From NCBI RefSeq assembly GCF_019703515.2, contig NC_059368.1:33167891-33231890 (forward strand): 64,000 bases of DNA, in the 5' to 3' direction. This document shows positions 12,171 through 23,061 of this stretch, piece after piece. The notes beneath the pieces were generated by a model, which saw only the letters and a program-made list of their open reading frames with translations, had not been told where the DNA came from and did no database searches. Origin of the DNA: Myxocyprinus asiaticus. Taxonomy: Eukaryota; Chordata; Actinopteri; Cypriniformes; Catostomidae. The translations under genes and the position numbers were made by a program. The number at the start of each line of letters is the position of its first letter. The stretch's first letter is position 1.

Positions 12171-12210
12171 CAGCCACATCACCCTGCAGCTCTCAACTGC
12201 TTTTCTACTG

Positions 12211-12250
12211 AAGCTAAGCAGGGTTGAGCCTGGTCAGTACCTGGTTGGTA
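12211..12250 (+). promoter_or_regulatory. 5S-type internal RNA polymerase III promoter remnant
   Basis: Box A-like AAGCTAAGCAGGG, then GCCTGGTCAGTACCTGG and the start of a box C-like region. In 5S genes this is the TFIIIA-binding control region. Several substitutions are present and the element is split 20 bases downstream, so activity is unlikely. Confidence 0.6.
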
Positions 12251-12270
12251 GACCTCCTGGGGAAAACTAA

Positions 12271-12911
12271 GGGGCCGTTTACACGACAAAGTTTTCAACT
12301 AAAAACGGAAATCTTTTTATGCGTTTTGGCTGTTTGTTTACACGACAACGGCGTTTTGGGGCCTGAAAATGCAAACTTTTGAAAACGGGTTTCAAAGTGC
12401 AAGTTTTTGAAAACAATGCCATTATCATCTCCGTGTAAACATACAAAAACACAAATTTGAGAAAACGTTGACGTCATGTGCACGTGTATTACGTGTTCAG
12501 TCTATAGGCATGCGCGCGAGTACTTCAAAACAACACGCGAGACATTCAAAACTACAATGGCGGACTACAGTACTGTGTTTGTGCTGCTCAAAATTTTGAG
12601 TTTATTGACACTTCTCCAGCAAAGTGCAGATTTACTGCATCACTACTACAACCAGCGATCGCCATCTTCATTGTTTGTATTCACTGCTCTGTGGAAGAAT
12701 GCTTATCTGCGCAGGCGTGTAGTGTATCTTTACAAAGTGACATCGCCAACTACTGGCCTGGCATGCATAATACAGCGTTTTGAGTAGTTTTCATGGATCC
12801 GTGTGAACGGGGATCGTTTTGACAACGTTGTCGTCTGTACGTGAAACTTTTCAAAAACGCAAAGGAAAAATTTTTCAGTTTTTAGTACATCGTTGTCGTG
12901 TAAACGTACCC
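12271..12911. mobile_element. 641-bp TIR transposon inserted in the 5S-SINE (PIF/Harbinger-like)
   Basis: The left end GGGGCCGTTTACACGACAA and the complement of the right end GGGTACGTTTACACGACAA form imperfect inverted repeats of about 40 bp (both continue with CTAAAAAC). TAA occurs on each side (12268-12270 and 12912-12914), a TWA-type duplication as in PIF/Harbinger; CTAAG is an alternative five-base duplication. Removing it joins the two halves of the SINE. An internal frame at 12476-12787 (with MADYSTVFVLLKILSLLTLL) could be a scrap of an accessory protein, but I do not recognise it. Confidence 0.75.
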
Positions 12912-13345
12912 TAAGGTTGCTGCTGGAAGAGGTGTTAGTGAGGCCAACCGAGGGTGATGGGGAAACTGTACTGTAAAAAAGCACCGTCCTTCGAATTAGA
13001 TGTTACACCAAGGTCCTGACTCTCTGTGGTCATTAAAATCCCAGTACACTTCAAGTAAAAGAGTAGGGGTGTCACCCCGGTGTCCTGGCCAAATTCCCCC
13101 CATTGGCCCTTATTAATCATAGCCTCCTAATAATCCCCATCCATTAATTGGCTGTATCACTCTACTCTCTCCTATCCAAGAATAGCTGACGTATGGTGGG
13201 TGTACTGGTGCACTATGGCTGTCATTGCATCATCCAGGTGGATGCTGCACACTGGTGGTGGTTGAGGAGAGTCCCCTGGTCACTATGTAAAGCGCTTTGA
13301 GTGTAGAGTCAGAAAAGTGCCATATATGTGGAACATTAATTCATT

Positions 13346-13546
13346 CAGGGGCGGACTGGGAAGAGAAATCGGTCGCTGTCCTTTTCTGCATATTGCTGCC
13401 CCCGTTTGGCATATCGTGGTACTGTTTTGTGGATTGTTCTGTATAACGCGGCAGCCCATTTCAGCTTATCGTGGCTCATTCGGCCCCGTTTCGCAGCCGG
13501 CCCTTCGGGAAAAGTCCCGGTTCTCCCGATGGCCAGTCCGCCCCTG
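13346..13546. mobile_element. 201-bp hAT-type MITE with 8-bp target duplication
   Basis: Ends CAGGGGCGGACTGG and CCAGTCCGCCCCTG are exact inverted repeats. The same eight bases, AATTCATT, lie at 13338-13345 and 13547-13554, which is the hAT signature. It landed in the ATTC repeat tail of the 5S-SINE. The interior is GC-rich compared with its surroundings and has no transposase. Confidence 0.88.
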
Positions 13547-13561
13547 AATTCATTCATTCAC

Positions 13562-14117
13562 ATATGATGAATAGTACAACACTGTCTGTGTGATTTTTTT
13601 ACCTCACATACTGTATGTAACATTAAAAAATATTTATCCACTATGGTCTAGACCAGCGGGTGACGTCATCAGCAGCACACAAAGAAAAAATGTATGTCTA
13701 ACTTAACTATTTTAAGTGCCCTCTAAAAAAACGAATAAACATATTTTATAATATAAATAAATATTTGCTATTTGTATGTTGCTTGCAAACAGAATATACG
13801 GCTACATTTGAATAGCCGTCAATGGAGAGAGATGTTTTTGGGACGCATATGGTATGGCATCTACCAACAGGCGTTAACTGGGCCATGCTAAACAGCCAAA
13901 CCTTGCTCCATTGGCTCCAAGTCATCAGTCATTGTTGCAGGATCCATTCTATGCATTTAAACTGCCCTGTCTCTACAAAGATGAGATTTCTCCAATCCAA
14001 AGACTCTGATGTAAAAAGGTAGGTACTATTCGGCCCTAGGTTGGCTTGTTTTCATTTACACACTCATATTCACAAAAAATTATATATATATATATATGTA
14101 AAGACAAAAATATATAT
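13562..14117. other. No gene seen; AT-rich spacer
   Basis: AT-rich sequence with a short TA repeat near 14078-14098. No coding or repeat assignment. Confidence 0.5.
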
Positions 14118-14856
14118 TAGGGCTGTCGATTTAACTCATTAATGTGCTTTTTTTGGGCAAAGCACAACAAAATACAGGAATCTTAAGACGCAATTTTCAA
14201 AGTTTCCACTACTTTTGACTTGACACAGTGTCCTAAAAATGCACCATTTATGATGCTGAATACCAGTGAGATGCTCCAAATGCGCCCATCTGAGGCACGC
14301 ACATATACATAGAGCGACAATTAAAAATAGCATAGACTGAACACAAGAATGTGCAATGTGAGAACTGGAGACATTTACGAACTCAATGCAAAACAGATTC
14401 CTGAATTTCCTCAACAGATTTCCTCAACTGTAGGCTTTTTTAATTATATGAGAATAAAACAAACAATATATTGAGTTTTTAAGCCACTTTTTGTATTGTC
14501 TAATCAATGCTTTATTCAACTGCCACAATAATGCAATTTATTTTAAACTGAATTTCAGTCTGTATTATATATTTATTATAGGCCCTACATATTATATTTA
14601 TAAATATTTGAATTATTATGCATTATTTGAATTATCTTTATTTGGTCACCATTCATGTTGACAATGTTGACAGATATAAAGATGAATAATTTGTCAACAT
14701 TATGAACAATTTTGAGCAGCGCGCTATATAGTAAATGTGAACTCATTTAAGCAAAGTAAAGTCAAACCCATGGGTGGGGTCAATGAGCATCAACAGGATT
14801 AATCGGCAGGTGATGCAACTAGTTTGATATAAAATTTTAATCGACAGATAGCCCTA
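14118..14856. mobile_element. TIR element, about 740 bp, ends TAGGGCTGTCGAT / ATAGCCCTA
   Basis: TAGGGCTGTCGATTTAA at the left is mirrored by TTAATCGACAGATAGCCCTA at the right; the right copy carries a small insertion. TAGGGCTGTCGATTAA-type ends are common on non-autonomous fish DNA transposons. Flanks are TA-rich, so a target duplication cannot be judged. No transposase motif inside. Confidence 0.6.
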
Positions 14857-16564
14857 CTATATAGATATAGAATTATAGGGTTTAGATTTCTTAATTATTA
14901 TTAATTATTATTATTATTATTATTATTTTTGTCTTTTGCAGGGCTTTCTGACTTTGAGAAGACCCTCTGCGTTATGTCATCTGCTGCAGTCAGAGCAGCC
15001 CATCCTTTTTATTTACATGAGGCACTTTATAATAGATAACCCTTGACTAGCAAATAAATTCAAAACAGTATGAAAACAGTATAACAGTATAATATGTTTT
15101 TTCAGCCGAATGATATGTAATTTTGAAACATAATCTATACTTTGAAATCAGGTAATATTCTGCTTTGGTGTTCACCCAAGATTTTAGCCTAACTCCACTT
15201 CGGTTATTTACTGTTGGATATATTTACGATGGTGGTCATCCATCTCACTGCCATGAGCATTCTAACCCAAATATGTATTTATTCTGTGTGGGTCAATACA
15301 CATTAAGCCAGCAGTAACTGTAGCATTTACAAATCTACAGAGTTGAGGGGATATAAATCAAAGTGTTTTAAACTGGAGTGTTTGCAGAGAGACTGCAAGT
15401 TTTATGTGGTTCAATTGTAAGTCAATACTTAGATGATCACATGATATGAAGCACAATAAGCCTTGAGACAAAATGCAGAGAGAAAATAAAGCCAGGGAAT
15501 TTGATTTAAAAAAGGAATGTGTGCTACATTTACACCGGCTACATTCACAAAGCAGCAGAATACGGTCATCAGAATATGGTTACTGGCATTATTTGTCATT
15601 ATTTGGCGAGAGTCACAAGAAGAGAAAAGGGGAATGAATTCACGTATGTATTCTTATGGTATTCAAGGCATACCTGTAAGCCGCTGAACAGGGCAGTTCA
15701 AGAGTCACGCCTGTTTTTAAATGGATTGTCAGTCCCAAACACTTACTGTGTGAACATAGCCTTAATTTTAGAGAGCTTTTAAAAACCTCCAAACTCATGT
15801 CAAAGCACACGTGCAACCATTAGACAGTGTGATTTAATTGATTCAAGCTCACAGATAATAAATAGGTGTATTATTGTCCTAGGTATACCATGCTGTTAAT
15901 TACATCAATAAACAAATCCATCATTGCTGAGCTTGTTCAGTCAAACTATGCTGAGCTCAGTGGCTTCACTGAGTGGCTTTGTTTGATCTCTGTGACTTTA
16001 TCTTGACAGATGAAGAGCCCCAAACACACAGATCACTGTCACTGGAGTAGAAAGAGTAAGCGACAGAAAGCTCACCTCTGCTTATCACTGCCAGCTCTTT
16101 CCACCCTCATGAGTCGGACTGTGACATTATAAACAGATCAGCTGTGGATGCAAGACTGACTTCCCATCACCACGGACTCTGCGTTTCTACAAAAAGACAG
16201 ACCTGGAATGTATTTTTCTTTTTTTCAAAAAGTGGTAACCTGCTATTGTTACCTTAAGAAGCTGTTTCTACTTGACCTAACCCTTAAAATTAGTGTTGTT
16301 GGTATAACCTAATGTATTCAGGTTGATTAAGAAATGTTAATTTTTATTTTTAATTAAACCAGTTAATTTAGATGTTACCACATTAAGCAAATTTTTAGGG
16401 GAGTGTGATTACACTTAAAGCATTTAAACCTAAATGCATTAAATGGAATGTGGTAAATAAGGTATTTAAAGAATTAAAAAGGCAAGGTAGTGTGGCTTTT
16501 GCTGTTACAACGTTACATTTGTATGAGAGAGATAATCCAAACACGTCTTATTAACTGAATTGCT
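14857..16564. other. No gene seen; AT-rich spacer with a TTA microsatellite
   Basis: A TTA repeat lies at about 14894-14927. The short frame at 15519-15782 has no recognisable motif. The stretch 15990-16200 is less AT-rich and not obviously repetitive, but nothing supports a function. Confidence 0.45.
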
Positions 16565-16880
16565 TAAAACCATAGGCAGCGTTAGGGGTGGGCTACACAA
16601 CTTCTTGTCCAGGCTCTTGTTACATTGAGACTGGACTACAGTAATGCTCTTCTGGCAAGACATCCTGTATGAATAGTCAAACCTCTGCAATTGTTCCAGA
16701 TTGTGGTGGCATGTGTGGTCTGAAACAACCCCAAGAGAGCACACGTCATGCCTTTCTTCATTGAACTGCACTGGCTGCCAGTGGCTGCTCGCATCAGATT
16801 CAAGGTATTGATTGTCATGTATAGAACATCCACTGGCTCCGCACCCCACATCTAAACTCACTACTTTTGTAGTACTCACT
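16565..16880 (+). pseudogene. LINE reverse transcriptase C-terminal scrap (CR1/L2 group)
   Basis: Translation on the plus strand gives the familiar C-terminal phrases ALVTLRLDYSNALLA, KPLQLFQ, NNPKRAHVMPFFIELHWLP and VAARIRFKVLIVMYRT, then TGSAPHI. In CR1/L2-type LINEs this block follows the RT thumb. Three in-frame stops occur (after HPV, after CVV and after APHI). It is an internal fragment of about 315 bp with neither end of the parent element. The minus-strand frame over the same bases is a shadow. Confidence 0.78.
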
Positions 16881-16889
16881 ACTACATAT

Positions 16890-17025
16890 TAATAGGCAGG
16901 TTTGGGCAGTAATGGAATACATGTAACAGCGTTAAGTATCCAGAATGTAAAAAATAACTGTAACTGTATTCAGCCCCCATTACGTTTAGCCCCTGTTATG
17001 TGTATTTAGTTACAGTCAGAGGTGG
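16890..17025. mobile_element. hAT-like terminus fragment
   Basis: TTTGGGCAGTAATGGAATACATGTAACAGCGTTA resembles the fish hAT end that normally begins CAGTGTTGGGCAGTAA; the first bases are altered here to GGCAGGTTTGGGCAG. No opposite end identified. Confidence 0.4.
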
Positions 17026-18491
17026 AGCTATGGGAGAGGCAAGGCAAGCAATTGCCTGGGCCCCAAGCTGGAAGGGGCCCCCAGCGGGTGACAATTACCG
17101 TAGTTCACAGCAATGACATTTGAAACCAATGATTGGCAATGCTTAGTAGACTATAATGACATTTTCAAAAGCCACCCTGGGGGCCCCCATCCCTTTAGCT
17201 ACGATCAAATTCAAGTAAGAGCAGGATGCAGGCATCATGAAGAGGATATCCGACGTACCAATCTGGAAGTCAGAAGAGGAAAAAAGAAAGAGGTGGAAAG
17301 GAAGAAGCATGACAGTGCTGACTGTTACAGAATAATATTTATTGAATTATCCCTTCTCACAAAAAGTTTGCCAATGGTCGCAATGGATATTTTTTACATT
17401 CATAGCATGTTATTCTCCATACAATTCTTATTTAATGATGACAAAATATAACTACATCATTAGAAAGGTGTAAACTCCAGCTTTGATATTTCACCTCTGT
17501 TTTATAGAGTAACTTCTTAATATATATCATGAGTACACCTCTGACATGCAAAATCAAAATGAGAGTTATGGACATAAACATGTAATAAAGATATGCATGC
17601 CCATTAAAGTGAGCTCTCTTCTTTTTGTCATTGCAAGGCTTTAGCAAACAACATCCATTAGTGCATTTAGAGACAATTTTATGGATTCTCATGTTTACTT
17701 CAAATTTCTTTAGAAAAGATTGGAATGTCATTCAGGGGCAGATTCACTAAGAAGTAATTACTTCCCGTAAAAGCGCTGTTTTTTGCATGCACTCTCAGTG
17801 CTGGTTTAGCGCCCGATTTACTAAATAAATTATGCAGATCAGGAAACAGTGCAAACGTGCCCACAAAATCACTGCTGAACGCAATTTGCATGAGCAAAAC
17901 GATGCTGCAGACCGCTGTATTTGACACACCCTGCCGGAACTGTACAGCATCACTGTGATACAGACACCTGAATCCTCTCTTAAACATGCAGAATGTGCAC
18001 TTCACTACACCGTGCATCTGGATATATGCCAGGTTATAATGCTCTTCTCCATTATTTGATCATTATCAGATTAATTACTGCTGATATGATCAGCTGAAAA
18101 TGTCCACAAACATCTATTAAATATTACAGTTACAGTTACATTTTATTAGAATAATTCTCTCATAATGAACACTTCTGTGTAAAGGCAGAGTAAAGATGGA
18201 AGGCTCTCAATAAACTTTTGGTGAACCACTTCCACATCAGAAATTGCAGAATGATGAACTGTTGAGAAATAGCAGTTATTAATGACAATAATACTATTAA
18301 AATGTAAAATATGGAAGAAAGTACTACAAAGATTGAAAGAGGGAAAAGGGCTTGAAGTAGATCAGTGTCCAAACGATGACAGAAAAACCTCATGTAAATA
18401 ACTACTGCAAAATCTGTGGCTTATAGATATGGGATGCTAGTTCAGTGTGACACATATTGTAACATACAGGCATATTAATATCTATATCTCA

Positions 18492-18523
<32 letters not shown>

Positions 18524-18792
18524 ATCTCATATGAAGTGATTCAGAAAAAAATATATAAAACAGCAATAAAAAACAAACAAAGGATGGGTAAAATAATCAA
18601 AAGCACTCAAAATGAAAGTGTTGGTGATAAAAGAGATAAAAAATGCAATTACTAAATAGGCCTTCATATGGAAATATGCAAGCAATCCTAGTTAACATCA
18701 TTAATATACTATATTGGTATCACATGACCTCACTATTTAGTTTAAGTTCTGCATGTGGCATCCAGTTATAATTTCGAAAATAAATACAGTTT
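17026..18792. other. Unassigned spacer, possible MITE remnants
   Basis: At 17050-17180 CTGGGCCCC and GGGGCCCCC words in both orientations suggest a decayed TIR element. At 17738-17780 GGGGCAGATTCACTAAGAAG resembles the end of a common fish MITE. No supported coding region. Confidence 0.35.
18495..18522. repeat. Poly-A run, 28 bases
   Basis: Uninterrupted adenine run with no identifiable retroelement immediately upstream. Confidence 0.95.
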
Positions 18793-19195
18793 TGTGGCAG
18801 CGGGGGCGTGCTCAAGCGTCCGTCCGGAGAGAGAGAAAGCGGTAAGGGCGCTTGCACCTGAGCTAGATTATGTTTAACACCTGTTTCTAATTCCAGTGAG
18901 CATGGGGAGAGCGGCATATAAGCAGCCACGCCACCAGCAGAAAGGGAGAGAGAGTCTGGCACAAGCAAGGCCACGGTGCTCCTGAAGCTGTTGCGTTCAT
19001 TCTGTTGTATTTGTTAAGCTGATGTGTTTAAGTAACTATGTGCCTGTAAAAGCTAATGTGTTTAAGTGACTATGTGCCTGTGAAGCTGATGAGTTTGTGA
19101 AGTTGAAAAGCACTGAAGTGGCCGATTAAAAGTCTTACCTGAGCCTGGAAAAACCTGCTTCCCTGTGTTCTCCTTCCCTTCTGCTGTGAAGTTTA
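18793..19195 (+). mobile_element. Solo LTR of the Gmr1-like Gypsy family
   Basis: Starts TGTGGCAGCGGGGGCGTG and tracks the LTRs of the element at 51415-56390 through GGAGAGAGAGAAAGCGGTAA, GCACCTGAGCTAGATTATGT and GGGGAGAGCGGCATA, then diverges in its 3' half. A TATA-like CATATAAG lies at about 18914-18921. No gag or pol sequence adjoins either side, so it is a solo LTR, the usual product of recombination between the two LTRs of a full element. The 3' limit is uncertain (19186-19200). AGTT before the left end and after about 19186 may be the target duplication. Confidence 0.82.
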
Positions 19196-19344
19196 TTACA
19201 GGTTTATTTGCATTTCTTATCTAATTATGTTTCAAAATGTAGCCTATTATTCTTTGTCAGTCCAATCAAAAAATGGGTTAAGAAAAAGATTAAAATATTG
19301 TTAATATATTAAAATATTGTAGTTGACCACAAATTGCCTTCTAT

Positions 19345-19345
19345 A

Positions 19346-19384
<39 letters not shown>
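19345..19384. repeat. TAA microsatellite
   Basis: About 13 tandem AAT/TAA units. Confidence 0.95.
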
Positions 19385-21567
19385 GTGTCAACTCCACATC
19401 TAATTTAAAGAAACTAGCCATTCAGATTCATTGAGATTAGTTAAAAGTGGAGGTTTAGCGGTCCAGATAAAATAATGACATAGCACACATAATTCTTCCA
19501 ATTGTGCCTTGCCTTTATAAATATGTATTCTAAAAGTATTCTTGTATTCTGAATATGTTACTTTTTATGTGATGTATTCAGAATAATTTACTGAAAACAT
19601 TTAATAAAGCATATTTAGTATACTTTCAAGTATTCAAGTTTGCATGTGACTGTTTTGCTTTAAAGATGGCATGCTCTTAAACTGGTATGTAGCCTACACT
19701 GCAAGTTGTTGCCTAACTTAATGTTCCATGTTATTCCAGCATGATTTGACAATGTTCCAATGAGTGTCTTGTGTGCTTCAGTGGAAGCAAGGAAATCTGG
19801 CCTTTTGCAAAAAGAGATAACATGGTCAATATTACAAATTTGCTTATTTGATTAGTGACCTAGAAATAGTGGGAAATCTTAAATAAGTGTCCTTCATTTT
19901 ACGTAGTAACATTTTGGTAACACGTTACATTAATGTTCCTTTTGCTAAGGGTTTATAAAGGGGTTAATTAATGACTTGTAAATAATTTACAAATGCGTTA
20001 CAAATCATTGATATGCAGTTATAAGAACATAAATAAAAAGGGCAACTTTCATGCATTACTTCCCAAATTGTACACATTTTAACTATTATGTTATAGATGC
20101 CTAATAAATGCACTTTTTCATTCTTATATCAAAGACATAGATGCCATAATTCATGATTCATGTCAAGAGATTAAAAGGTTGGCTTATGTCATTTTGTTAC
20201 AGTTTGCTTTGTGTTTACATTCATTATTATAATCTCTTGACTCACTTGTGCTGTCACTTTCTTTGTCATTTTGATCTCAGAAGAATAGTGCTACTCCCAG
20301 TGATGGTGCCCCAACTTACCGTGTCATAGTTATCGAAAGTACTCTGCAAAAACACTTTCCAGGTCTTCATGCACATTCACAGCATACAGTATATCATGTA
20401 ATATATCCTGATGATCATCAAAACATAATACTCTTTATGTACACAGATTTATAATTACTATAACTCATAAGTAAATTCATCATACAGTATGTGTCTGTAA
20501 ATTATGTCGATTAAGTGTTTTAAAGCATTTATAAAATCTGAGGTAAAAATGACTCACTATCTAGCAGGAATTGCATGAATGTCACCCTTTATATGGATGT
20601 TGTTATAATCACATATCAATTATTCATAATGCATTTGTATTTACAACTGAATTCTTTGTCAATAAAGAAACCCTTTATAAACTCTAACAAATGGAAAATT
20701 AATGTAAACTGTCAACAACATTTCCTTGTTTTAATGTGGACTCTAACTTTTGAACCCCACTGTATTTCAGGGGATGAAATGGCTGGTGACTGCAGGTGTC
20801 TAAAGTTAGGAAATCAATCTCAGTCTTCTCTAAGAACCATTTCTCCTGATTTCACTACAGAACTCAAGAGGTCATTTTGAGACAAAGGGGTTAAATCCCT
20901 GCCAGTTTTTAATTATTTATTTTTTTTTTTTATCATTTCACAATTTGTCAACTTAAAGCCTGGCTGTGTGTGAGTGGAAAACGCTGGTGTGCGAATACAG
21001 CTGGGGATCATTAGACAGGAAATGGAGACCCACAGAGGAGACAGCAATTCATCTTCTCACAGACCCGCTGCCTTTTTTTGCTCAAACATGGGAGGAAAAC
21101 TACAGAGTCCAGCTCAGCCTGAGACAGACTAACAAAGGGCCATCACCTCACAACTCAGGAGGAACCGTCTGCTCTTCATCAGAACACAACCACATCCTCT
21201 TCATCACTGTTACAGTCTTTCAGAACTCTTCAAATCACAGGGTTAGGGTTAGGGTCAGTGGAGACTCTGTAACGGTGTGGTTCTGGGGACTCACAGAAAG
21301 AGTGTTTTCCCTGAGCTCTACCCATCATTTGTCTTCCTCTTCTTCATCCTTCCTTTTCTCAATTATATGTGTTGACAGGGCTCACATAAGACCAGTGAAA
21401 GATATCATGCAATATGGAGAATATATGTGGAATATATCTGTTAATGAACATTTTTTTTTTTTTTTTTTTTTGTGGTGTGACAAATGCATTTTTACTAGTA
21501 CAATTCATTGTTCACACCACAGTCCTTTTCAACTTTCCAAAAGTATCCTATAAAGTACCCATACCAC

Positions 21568-21598
<31 letters not shown>

Positions 21599-21666
21599 AC
21601 AAAATATTATAAATGTATATATATAGTTAATATTCACATCAACTATAAGAATGTAGAAAAAAAATT
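19385..21666. other. No assigned gene; spacer with simple repeats
   Basis: GGTAACACGTTACATTAATG at about 19916 resembles the start of a common fish MITE. TTTTGAACCCCACTGTA at about 20749 is a possible transposon terminus. The frame at 20966-21553 (195 codons) has no domain I recognise and ends in low-complexity Ser and Phe runs. A short telomere-like GGGTTAGGGTTAGGGT lies at 21240-21255. A T run lies at 21450-21471. Confidence 0.4.
21567..21601. repeat. Poly-C run followed by CA microsatellite
   Basis: Eighteen cytosines then about eight CA units. Confidence 0.95.
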
Positions 21667-22153
21667 GATCTCAGTGATTTAGACTGTGGCATGATTTTTG
21701 GTGCCAGACGGGCTGATTTGAGTATTTCAATAACTGCTGATCTCCTGGGATTTTCCAAAAAAAAAAAAAAAAAAAAAAGAAAAAACCTCCAGTGAGCAGC
21801 AGATCGGCAGACAGAAACACCTTGTTGATGAGAGAGGTCAAAGAAGAATGGCCAGACTGGTTCGAGTTGACAGAAAGGCTACGGTAACTCAGATAATCAC
21901 TGTACAATTGTTGTGAGTAGAATAGCATCTCAAAATGCACAATGCGTTGAATCTTGAGGCGAATGGGCTACAACAAAAGAAGACCATGTCGGGTTTCACT
22001 TCTGTCAGCCAAGAACAGAGAGCTGAGGCTGCAGTGGGTGCAGGCTCACCAAAATTGGACAGTTAAAGACTGGAAAAACATTGCCTGGTCTGATGAATCT
22101 CGATTTCTGCTGAGGTACACAGATGGTAGGCCCACTGGAGCCTCATTACTATA
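21667..22153 (+). pseudogene. Tc1-like transposase N-terminal fragment
   Basis: The plus-strand translation begins DLSDFDCGMIFGARRADLS, the first helix-turn-helix typical of one Tc1 branch. It is then broken by a poly-A tract (21757-21786) and a frameshift, continues through VDERGQRRMARLVRVDRKATV, and after stops gives LRRMGYNKRRP and WSDESRF (about 22087), which contains the first catalytic Asp. The alignment stops soon after (GRPTGASLL), so the second Asp and the Glu are absent. It is a truncated relic, and no inverted repeats were found around it. It belongs to a different Tc1 branch from the elements at 199-1738 and 46283-47931. Confidence 0.8.
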
Positions 22154-22376
22154 AGGGGTACTATTCGCACCCCTAATTAAATACTACAATATGGTGTAAG
22201 ACATCAGTGCAGCATGTTTGTTGTGTTTATTTAGATTCCCACAGACACAGTAAACTATCCCCTACCCCTAAACCTAACCCTAACCTTCCCTTACAAAAAT
22301 AAACTATGTTTTATTACAGTAACCATTGTATCACCACGGTATTTTGTAGTAAAATAATAGTAACCACAAAATAAAA
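22154..22376. other. Short spacer flanking DIRS copy 1
   Basis: Contains CCCTACCCCTAAACCTAACC and ACAGTAACCATTG/CACGGTATTTTGTAG words, resembling a fish MITE that DIRS copy 1 may have entered. Similar words (actatagtaaaactatggtt) appear right of the element at 27183-27203. Confidence 0.4.
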
Positions 22377-22600
22377 TGTCCTGGTTACTTTCGTAACCTC
22401 CGTTCCCTGATGGAGGGAATGAGACGTTGTGTCGATGTAGTGACATTAGGGGTCACTCTTGGGAGCCACAAACACCTCTGATCTTTGAAAAAAGGCCAAT
22501 GGGAATTGGCGAGTGGAAATTGCATGCCACTCACCCGGACATACGGGTATAATAGGAGCTGGAATGCAATCACTCATTCAGGTTTTGTGCTAAGGAGCCG
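22377..22600. repeat. DIRS copy 1 inverted terminal repeat (3' end of the element)
   Basis: Inverted match to 26890-27083 over the segment with GTTGTGTCGATGTAGTGACA, GGCCAATGGGAATTGGCGAG and the CACTCATTCAG region. The outermost bases ggttactttcgtaacc form a small palindrome. Short frames translated from this repeat are not genes. Confidence 0.88.
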
Positions 22601-22644
22601 AGACCAGGTCCCGGCCATTTCAGCGGGTAGTTCAGTGTTGTGGC

Positions 22645-22775
22645 AAGAGGGACACAATGTCTCGTTCCCTCCATCAGGGAACGGAGGTTCCAAATGTAAC
22701 CAGGATGTTCTCTATCTGTCACTCACTCAACGTTGTGTCGATGTAGTGACATTAGGGGTCCCTATACAAAACGCC
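22645..22775. repeat. DIRS copy 1 internal complementary region
   Basis: CTCCATCAGGGAACGGAGG is inverted relative to CCTCCGTTCCCTGATGGAG at 22399-22417. It is followed by AACCAGGATGTTCTCTATC and TGTCACTCACTCAACGTTG, which correspond to the outer end of the opposite repeat at 27050-27083. A sequence joining both outer ends is the diagnostic internal complementary region of DIRS elements, thought to template end completion and circle formation. Confidence 0.8.
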
Positions 22776-23026
22776 ACAACTAGCTGAACTGTGTTACATG
22801 GACTGGCGGTGCGAGATGGGAAGACTGCTGTGTGCCTCATAGCCAGCACACCAGGCCATCACGTAACCTCCTCCAGTGCTCTTATGGGTGTCGAATGGTC
22901 CTTCGGGAACGAGTCGACTGCCCAAAACATAGGGACAGGCTAGCCCGGCCATGGCCTCTTTTCCTCTCTTTTCTCCCCCAAAAAAGTGGAATTTGTTAAC
23001 CGACTGGGAGCCCATAAATGTCTACG

Positions 23027-23061
23027 TTGGGGGGGGGGGGGTGTTGGGGGGAGGGGGGGGT
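23027..23061 (+). repeat. G-run tract in the DIRS 3' UTR (quadruplex-capable)
   Basis: Three or more long guanine runs separated by TGTT and A; a second G run lies at 23110-23122. Copy 2 has only shorter C/G runs at the matching place. Confidence 0.7.

Larger units (their letters stand above)
12171..13561 (+). mobile_element. 5S-rRNA-derived SINE (SINE3 type), split by two DNA transposons
   Basis: The head resembles 5S rRNA: it keeps the box A-type internal promoter AAGCTAAGCAGGG (12211-12223) and the following GCCTGGTCAGTACCTGG, which correspond to the RNA polymerase III control region of 5S genes. The body resumes at 12912 (ggttgctgctggaag) and continues through GTCCTGACTCTCTGTGGTC and ATCCAGGTGGATGCTGCAC to an L2-like tail, TGTAAAGCGCTTTGAGTG (about 13286) and an ATTC repeat. 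This is the arrangement of the zebrafish 5S-SINE, in which the tail borrows L2 LINE machinery for retrotransposition. Two younger elements interrupt it: 12271-12911 just after the 5S-like head and 13346-13546 in the tail repeat. It encodes no protein. Confidence 0.87.

Noticed and set aside
12166..12270. A functional 5S rRNA gene
   Set aside because: Only the internal promoter region is 5S-like, with many substitutions, and the sequence continues as a SINE body instead of ending in a T-run terminator.
21240..21255. Telomere-like GGGTTAGGGTTAGGGT as an interstitial telomere
   Set aside because: Barely more than two units, and similar CCCTAACC words occur in fish MITEs. Not enough for a telomeric origin.
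20966..21553. 195-codon plus-strand frame
   Set aside because: No recognised domain, Ser and Phe homopolymer ends and a telomere-like repeat inside. No support as a gene.
22385..22573. Small minus-strand frame with PLANSHWPFFKDQRCLWLPRV, with relatives at 26835-27071 and 44764-44949
   Set aside because: The three similar peptides are translations of the DIRS inverted terminal repeats. Their conservation is that of the repeat DNA, not of a protein.
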